Shown here: positions 7,179 to 10,056 of the stretch, piece by piece | Layout of the letters: each line of letters opens with the position of its first letter | Position numbering within the stretch: position 1 is the stretch's first letter | Source: Pleurotus ostreatus/Saccharomyces cerevisiae fusant | Lineage: Eukaryota > Opisthokonta | Reading direction: 5' to 3' | Length of the DNA stretch: 10,056 bases | Assembly (NCBI GenBank): GCA_024196135.1 | Contig: JAMQCK010001279.1 | Location: 1 to 10,056 of the forward strand | The notes under the pieces: generated by a model | Told to the model about the DNA's origin: nothing | What the model saw: the letters and a program-made list of their open reading frames with translations, nothing else | The model's database searches: none | Program-made: the position numbers and the translations under genes

Positions 7179-10056
7179 TCACATACAGAACGAACCCATA
7201 ACATCCCGATAGGCGGAGGACATCCCGGCGACGCCATGGTTGGAAAACTCACGTTTCGACGAAGACTTGTTATCAGTTGCAGGCTCAACCGCAGCTTGCT
7301 GACGCGCTGGAGGTGACTTGGTAGACCGAGGCCGCGAGCCTCCCCTCGTCATCAGCGCAGCGGGGATGGATGGCGGCTCTGCCTCAATTCGCGCCCTCTT
7401 GCCTTCACGTACGCCCCCCTCGGTCTCTCTCTCTCTCTCCCGCTCGGCCGCCTCCGCCTCCCGCTTACGCTTCAATGCCAGGTGCTCCTTGAAGGACAGC
7501 CTTGCACGCGGGGGCTCCAGTTTCCCGGCGGGAATGATCATGCCGCCCTGCTTGATTAGCTGACGATCGTTGGGCGGGCAGCCGGCCACAAACGCGCGGG
7601 CGTAGCCGTTCTCGAGGGTGCCGGCGAAGCCGGAGGGCTGAGGCGGGGGGAGGTCTTGGGCTTGCGCGCGTTCGACTGCGACTGCAACTGGAGGCATCGG
7701 CGCCTCGACTGAAGGCGAGAGAGGGTCGTGCCTGAGAGCGCGTTCCGTCTCAATTGGATGGGCAGTCGTAGATGCGAGAGCGACGAAGGAGGTAGACGGG
7801 CCTACAGCGGTAACCAGCTTCGACTCCGCCGAGTCGACCGCTGCGATATGGCTGACGCGGTCGTTCATGGGCGTAACTGCAATGGCAGACATGGGCACCT
7901 CGGGCGACAGAGGCGACTGCGCAGTCGTGCTTGACAGCGAAGGAGGGCTGACATGGAGAGAGGGTGGAGAAGTGACGTGCAGCGACGGTGGAAGATTGAT
8001 CCTCAGCAATGTAGACGTCGATGCGGACGAAGCAGGCTCTGCGACGTCCACGTACTCCTCAGGAAAGAGAGCTGCTGCGACCGCCGCCTCGCTGCTGGGA
8101 CGCGTCGGCTCGGGAGCCACGTCGACCTCAGGAGATGGCGGAAAGAGGGCCGCTGCAACATCAGCCGCGCTGCTCAGCGGTCGGCAGGGCGTTGGTTCGG
8201 GCGTCCTGTCGACATCGGATAGTGATCGCACCACTTCGTCCTCGAGAGGGACAGGTGTTGCTTGAACAATTTCGACCTCCGCGCGCGCTAGATCTGCAGG
8301 ACTCTCCTCCTCGACGACGACGACGGTGGCGGCGGGCACCTCGCCAGCATTGGCTACGGGTATTTCATCGGCGATGGCAGCGGGCACCTCGTCGACAGCG
8401 ACGGCTGAGGACATCGATTCGGCGGAACAGGGCATCGTCACATCCTTCTCGACTATCTCGCCGTCTTCGACCACAGTTGACGGAGTTGCGGCGCGCGACT
8501 TCGAGTCGGCATGCGCCTCGATGGCCACCTCGAGATCACCATCCGCGGACGAGCCGCTCTCGCCAGCTAGAGGCTGGTCCAAATCGACTGGCGCTTCTAC
8601 ACCGTTGACGGCGACCGCGTCGATGACACGATGCGCATCCGCCGCCTGGTCTACCGCGCGAAGTCCATCGACAGCCGGCGCCTCTGCCGAGGAAACCGAA
8701 GGAGGCTCGTCGTTTGCCTCAGGAGACGGTTCCCCAATCTCCTGAATAGAAGACCGATCAACCTCCCCAGCAGCAGACTTGCCAATCTCAGACGCAGTAC
8801 CACCACGTCCTTCGCCATCCCTCTGCCCCTCGCCCGAGCGTTGCAACGAGTCGGACGAGGTCGCACTCTCCGCAGATTCGGCAGTCGACGCAGGGCGTGG
8901 CGCGGGATCATCGACCTCCATGAAGACCTCTGGAGGAGGCCAAACCGGCCAAGGCGACGCCGGCGCAGCGTCCTCCGTCGCCTTTGGTACGTCGGTCGAG
9001 GATGGGGCTGAAGCATCGACAGAGGCTACCTCACATGTTGGAGAGTCGGCGGATGGTGCAGAAGGTACTTCAAATATCGTCGCGCGGGGTGCTGCTAGAG
9101 TCGCCGAGGAGGGCGCCTCTGGGCTTGGCGAGGAAGGTGCTTCCGGGGTTGACAATGACGGTGTTGACCCTACGCTCTCATCGACTTCTGGCTGGCTCTG
9201 GTTCCTCGTCGGTCCGTTGCCGTTGAGCAGAAGTACGAGCGCCTGCGCTGCCGCGGCATCATCGTCCTCGGTCGGACCAGAGGGCGTGGTAGCGCTCCTA
9301 GCCACCTTTGACGGACGCGGCGACTCATCACCGTTGCCATCTCGAGTTCGCTTAAGGTTCCGCGCTTCGTCGAGAGCTTCGGCCTGAGTGGACGCATCGG
9401 CTGCAGTACAGTCAGACAATGAAGCGGGAAGCCAAAGGATTACACTCACCATGTTCTCGCACCTCCTGACGTGCATAAACAATCGGAAGGGACTCCACAA
9501 TCTGCGCATCCTTCGCCACGGATGCGCGCGGTACAGGGATCAGAACGCCGTCGCGCAGTGTCAAAACACAGTCGATGGGCAGATACCTATTAGCTATGGC
9601 GCTCGGGAAGCCCCATGAGGCGGAATCGGCAGCCTGGTGAGGAGCAGGATTATACCCAGTAACTTGAATCTCGTCATCGGAGTCGCTGTCTTCCAAAGGT
9701 TGCACTGTCTGCGGGTCCTCGACTGGGTTCGCGATGGACGCATCGACACCCACGTCTTGCCTCGTCGGTTCTTCGTCGGGGTACCGCAGCTCGTTCTCTT
9801 CTTCCTCGTCGATGTACTCGTCCGCGTAAGCAGCGAGGGCTGAGATGGGTGAGCGCAGTCCCAAGAACGGTCCGACGGAGCACATACCTGCAGCCCTTAC
9901 ACCCTCCGACATAGTCGAACGAGTCCAAATCTGGTGTCGAGGCACTCCCTCCCGTGCGATGCACTGCGTCTTCCACCGCGCGCCCTCGGCCAGGCCCAAC
10001 TCCTTGCATCGCTCGCACTCTGCGAGCACCTTCTCATGCACGCACGACGGCGGGAG
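7179..10056 (-). CDS. Large disordered protein, 5' partial, family not recognised
   Basis: The frame enters from beyond the right edge. Exons 10056..9888, 9839..9450 and 9400..7179 join in frame into 926 codons plus TGA. Introns are 9887..9840 (48 nt, GTATGT...CTCAG) and 9449..9401 (49 nt, GTGAGT, CTGAC branch, TGCAG). Visible residues 1-50 carry Cys pairs (CERCKELGL). Next come an acidic segment (YIDEEEENE) and an SDSDDE cluster. Residues about 190-800 are low-complexity Ala/Pro/Ser/Glu/Val with tandem repeats. Residues 820-860 form a charged run beginning RLSFKEHLALKRKREAE, possibly helical, followed by basic GKRAR, a possible nuclear localisation signal. The tail is NHGVAGMSSAYRDVMGSFCM. 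The SFKEHLALKRK segment faintly recalls C-terminal motifs of fungal Set3-like proteins, but this is unproven. A GTGAGT at 7252 offers an alternative last intron. Function is unknown; a nuclear role is inferred only from composition. Confidence 0.75.
7424..7439. repeat. Coding (TC)8 microsatellite
   Basis: Eight TC units on the plus strand read as alternating Glu-Arg codons on the coding minus strand, forming the ERERERE run near residue 843. Slippage by one unit would shift the frame and replace the last ~80 residues. Confidence 0.8.
8049..8204 (-). repeat. 78-bp tandem duplication inside the disordered gene
   Basis: Two copies of a 26-residue unit follow each other. One reads SSAADVAAALFP then EVDVAPEPTRP; the other reads SSEAAVAAALFP then YVDVAEP. 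The shared AAALF codons start exactly 78 bp apart (8141 and 8063). The copies have diverged but kept frame. Confidence 0.75.
8331..8400 (-). repeat. 24-bp tandem repeat, three coding units
   Basis: Three eight-residue units follow one another: DEVPAAIA, DEIPVANA and GEVPAATV. The GGGCACC of the outer units lies 48 bp apart (8334 and 8382), that is two 24-bp periods. It is part of the disordered region of the right-hand gene. Confidence 0.7.

Noticed and set aside
8021..8608. 195-codon plus-strand frame, and other long plus-strand frames at 7867-9387
   Set aside because: They are antisense shadows of the low-complexity exon of the right-hand gene, whose minus frame is 776 codons and is joined to upstream exons by good splice sites.
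1..10056. CRISPR arrays, bacterial operons, ribosomal RNA, or prophage
   Set aside because: No regular spaced repeats, no Shine-Dalgarno-led gene strings and no rRNA signatures. The short introns show that the sequence is eukaryotic.

Overview
The window looks like nuclear DNA of a filamentous basidiomycete, most likely an Agaricomycete. It is GC-rich. Its reading frames are broken by many very short introns of 48-70 nt, mostly GT-AG with CTRAY-like branch points. One gene encodes a STAND/NLR protein of the Goodbye-NACHT type that is expanded in these fungi. I assign no species.

Layout from left to right. Positions 1-1620 are very GC-rich, with long open frames in several phases. I can assign no protein there, although there is one well-formed minus-strand intron at 1324..1377 and one perfect hairpin at 1403..1424. 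Positions 1621-2241 have lower GC and hold an ATGCCG-type repeat cluster and a CATTT microsatellite next to the stop codon of the following gene. Positions 2242-4960 (minus strand) hold a complete ten-exon NLR gene. By my splicing it encodes about 742 residues: a disordered N-terminus, a helical Goodbye domain, a NACHT NTPase with intact Walker A, Walker B and sensor 1, and a winged-helix-like region. The protein stops before any ankyrin, WD40 or TPR repeats. Every junction keeps frame and the exon lengths sum to a multiple of three.

Positions 4961-7045 form a long intergenic region. Its right-hand-gene side is plain. Its NLR side holds a TATA-like box, a pyrimidine-rich tract on the minus strand, a 13-residue upstream ORF and a possible 80-residue spliced ORF. 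These could be the NLR gene's promoter and leader or a tiny separate gene. Positions 7179-10056 (minus strand) hold the 3' part of a second gene that enters from beyond the right edge. It encodes at least 926 residues, mostly disordered and Ala/Pro/Ser/Glu/Val-rich, with a Cys-pair segment at the visible N-terminal end, internal tandem repeats and a charged Lys/Arg/Glu helix near the C-terminus. I do not recognise its family.

Both firm genes read leftwards but are about 2.2 kb apart and show no sign of shared control. The NLR is probably an intracellular non-self or cell-death receptor. The second gene's acidic, Lys/Arg-patched sequence suggests a nuclear regulatory protein, but that is inference only.
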